A stretch of DNA of 64,000 bases. Origin: Cognatundibacterium luofuense (lineage in GTDB: Bacteria > Pseudomonadota > Gammaproteobacteria > Burkholderiales > Burkholderiaceae_D). Below the pieces are notes generated by a model. It was given only the letters and a program-made list of their open reading frames with translations, was not told where the DNA came from and searched no databases. The stretch lies in assembly GCF_018139685.1 (NCBI RefSeq), contig NZ_JAGSPN010000003.1, positions 186,001 through 250,000 of the forward strand. Reading direction: 5' to 3'. A program made the position numbers and the translations under genes. Positions within the stretch are counted from its first letter, which is position 1, and every line of letters begins with the position of its first letter. Positions 62,005 to 64,000 of the stretch are shown one piece after another.

Positions 62005-63579
62005 TTACAGCTTCAGTTTTCCATCCACGGTACGCATCAGCTGCCACGGATTGTGATCCTGCAGACCTTGCGGTAACAATGCAGCAGGTACAGCCTGATA
62101 GCAGACAGGGCGCAGGAAACGGTCGATGGCAGTGGCGCCGACAGAAGTACTGCGGCTGTCAGACGTCGACGGGAACGGGCCGCCATGCACCATTGCGTGA
62201 CACACTTCCACACCAGTCGGGAAGCCGTTAAACAGAACCCGTCCTGCTTTGGTTTCCAGTTTGTGCAGCAATACGCGGGCTTCGTCGTAGTCGGCTGCAT
62301 CAGCGTGTATCGTGGCTGTCAGCTGACCTTCCAGATGGGAGGTGACTTCCAGCATTTGTGCCATATCGTCACACAGAATGATCAGTGAAGAAGGACCGAA
62401 CACTTCATCCTGCAATGCGTGGTTACGCATGAATGTCTCTGCATCACAAGATGAAATCATCGCGCAGGCAGTATTTGGTGCTGAACCCGGTAAACCTTTA
62501 CCCAGAACGCTGACCTGCGGCTGTTGCTGCAGTTTGTCGCAACCGGAGGCATACGCACTGTAAATACCCGGTGTCAGCATGGTTGCGGCTGCTTTCGCAG
62601 CAACTGCTGTTTTAGCCGCTTCGATGAACTGATCCGCTGCCGCACCTTTTTCCAGCAATACGAGACCAGGATTCGTACAGAACTGACCTGCACCCAGCGT
62701 CAGGGAATCAATAAACTGCTGTGCCAGTTGTGCTGCTTGCTGAGAAAGGCTGTTTTTCAGCAAATACACTGGATTGATTGCACTCATTTCGGCATAGACC
62801 GGAATCGGTACTTTGCGTGCATTGGCAGTGTTGACCAGTGCCAGACCACCGTTACGCGAACCGGTAAAGCCGACAGCCTGAATCACAGGATGTGCCACCA
62901 GTTGCTGGCCGACTTCCGCACCCGCACCAATGACCATAGAGAATGTGCCTTCCGGCATATTGCAGGCGATGACCGCTTTCTGAATCGCACGTCCCACCAG
63001 TTCAGATGTACCCAGATGCGCGTTGTGTGCTTTCACGACCACAGGACAACCGGCAGCCAGCGCCGACGCAGTATCACCACCGGCGACCGAGAATGCCAGC
63101 GGGAAATTGCTGGCGCCGAACACAGCAACCGGGCCCAGCGGAATTTTCTGCATACGCAGATCCGGACGCGGCGGCGTACGTTCCGGCAGCACGGAATCCA
63201 GCGTCGCGTTTAACCAGTGGCCGTCACGCACGACCTGTGCGAATAAGCGCAACTGATTGACGGTACGGCCACGCTCACCTTCAAGCCGAGCCACTGGCAA
63301 ACCGGTTTCCAGATGCGCGCGGGCGATCAGAGCAGGGCCGATCGCCATGATCTGATCCGCGATTGCTTCCAGAAATGCAGCGCGATCAGCCAGAGTGGTC
63401 TGACGGTAAGCGTCAAATGCCTGATATGCGAGCACACAAGCGCGGTCCGTGTCATCCGGTGTGGCGAAGCCGTAAAACGGCTCCATTTTTTCACCGGTAG
63501 CCGGATTGATCGCGTGTGTGCCGCCGGATTTTCCCATGACCTGCTGGTGACCGATCAGCATTTGTCCTTGCAATTCCAT
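62005..63579 (-). CDS. 2-oxoglutarate (alpha-ketoglutaric) semialdehyde dehydrogenase
   Basis: 524 residues, aldehyde dehydrogenase superfamily. Glu of AEMSAINPVYL and the catalytic Cys of AGQFCTNPG lie in the active site. The cofactor region is PLGPVAVFGASNFPLAFSVA (GxxxxG form FTGSRNGG). This AraE/KGSADH branch oxidises 2-oxoglutarate semialdehyde to 2-oxoglutarate, the last step of the oxidative galacturonate and galactarate route. It is 52 bases after kdgD, its upstream partner, with GGAG before the ATG. Confidence 0.9.
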   Translation of the reverse strand: MELQGQMLIGHQQVMGKSGGTHAINPATGEKMEPFYGFATPDDTDRACVLAYQAFDAYRQTTLADRAAFLEAIADQIMAIGPALIARAHLETGLPVARLEGERGRTVNQLRLFAQVVRDGHWLNATLDSVLPERTPPRPDLRMQKIPLGPVAVFGASNFPLAFSVAGGDTASALAAGCPVVVKAHNAHLGTSELVGRAIQKAVIACNMPEGTFSMVIGAGAEVGQQLVAHPVIQAVGFTGSRNGGLALVNTANARKVPIPVYAEMSAINPVYLLKNSLSQQAAQLAQQFIDSLTLGAGQFCTNPGLVLLEKGAAADQFIEAAKTAVAAKAAATMLTPGIYSAYASGCDKLQQQPQVSVLGKGLPGSAPNTACAMISSCDAETFMRNHALQDEVFGPSSLIILCDDMAQMLEVTSHLEGQLTATIHADAADYDEARVLLHKLETKAGRVLFNGFPTGVEVCHAMVHGGPFPSTSDSRSTSVGATAIDRFLRPVCYQAVPAALLPQGLQDHNPWQLMRTVDGKLKL

Positions 63580-63631
63580 ACTTCATTCTCCGATAAGGGA
63601 CCGGCAGGTGCCGGGAAAAAATTGTTGTGTA

Positions 63632-64000
<369 letters not shown>

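Noticed and set aside
62524-63213. 229-residue + strand frame
   Set aside because: Antisense shadow of the semialdehyde dehydrogenase gene, Cys/His/Arg-rich and without a ribosome site.

Overview
The window looks like chromosomal DNA of a Gram-negative betaproteobacterium, most like Burkholderiales/Oxalobacteraceae. This is judged from the OmpC-type porin, lipoproteins, Tat signals, NarX/NarL, a TonB receptor and overall protein style. It is gene-dense, with no rRNA, tRNA, insertion sequence, prophage or CRISPR array that I can see. Family names come from motif recognition, not from a database search.

Layout. 1-735 (-) is the N-terminal half of a secreted chitin-binding lipoprotein cut by the window edge. 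1.3-14.7 kb is mixed housekeeping: a TlpA-like thioredoxin, a chemotaxis receptor, an SPFH protein with a secreted SH3-like partner, a VOC protein, an Lnt-like acyltransferase, a QorB-like reductase with a divergent LysR regulator, two NAD(P)-binding oxidoreductases (the first under a double TetR-type operator) and a secreted alpha/beta hydrolase. 14.9-17.5 kb holds an orphan gene, a TetR regulator, a PaiB-like protein and a DUF3147 membrane protein.

17.7-23.3 kb (+) is a nitrate/nitric-oxide response block: moaA, narX, narL, a Crp/Fnr regulator and nnrS. A small secreted protein and a 13-repeat MORN protein follow. 27.4-36.0 kb (-) is a complete nitrate assimilation operon, nrtA-nrtB-nrtD-nirB-nirD-nasA. 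Upstream lies the gene for its ANTAR antiterminator, nasT. Between nasT and nrtA I can read NtrC-like sites, a textbook sigma-54 promoter, two ANTAR hexaloop hairpins and an intrinsic terminator. Nitrogen limitation and nitrate would therefore both be required for expression.

39.9-64.0 kb is a pectin and galacturonate utilisation island. Outside or in the periplasm there is a TonB-dependent receptor, four proteins with GH28 polygalacturonase domains (one fused to a CE8 pectin methylesterase), a CE12 acetylesterase and a porin. Inside, the whole oxidative galacturonate route is encoded: hexuronate transporter, uronate dehydrogenase, SMP-30 lactonase, GarD, KdgD (cut by the window end) and 2-oxoglutarate semialdehyde dehydrogenase, ending at 2-oxoglutarate. 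A FadR-type GntR regulator sits divergent from garD with palindromic candidate operators, and a Cache-domain chemoreceptor lies in the middle.

A dispersed intergenic repeat of about 87 bp occurs five times, always in the same orientation (near 6.9, 9.1, 16.3, 24.0 and 39.8 kb).
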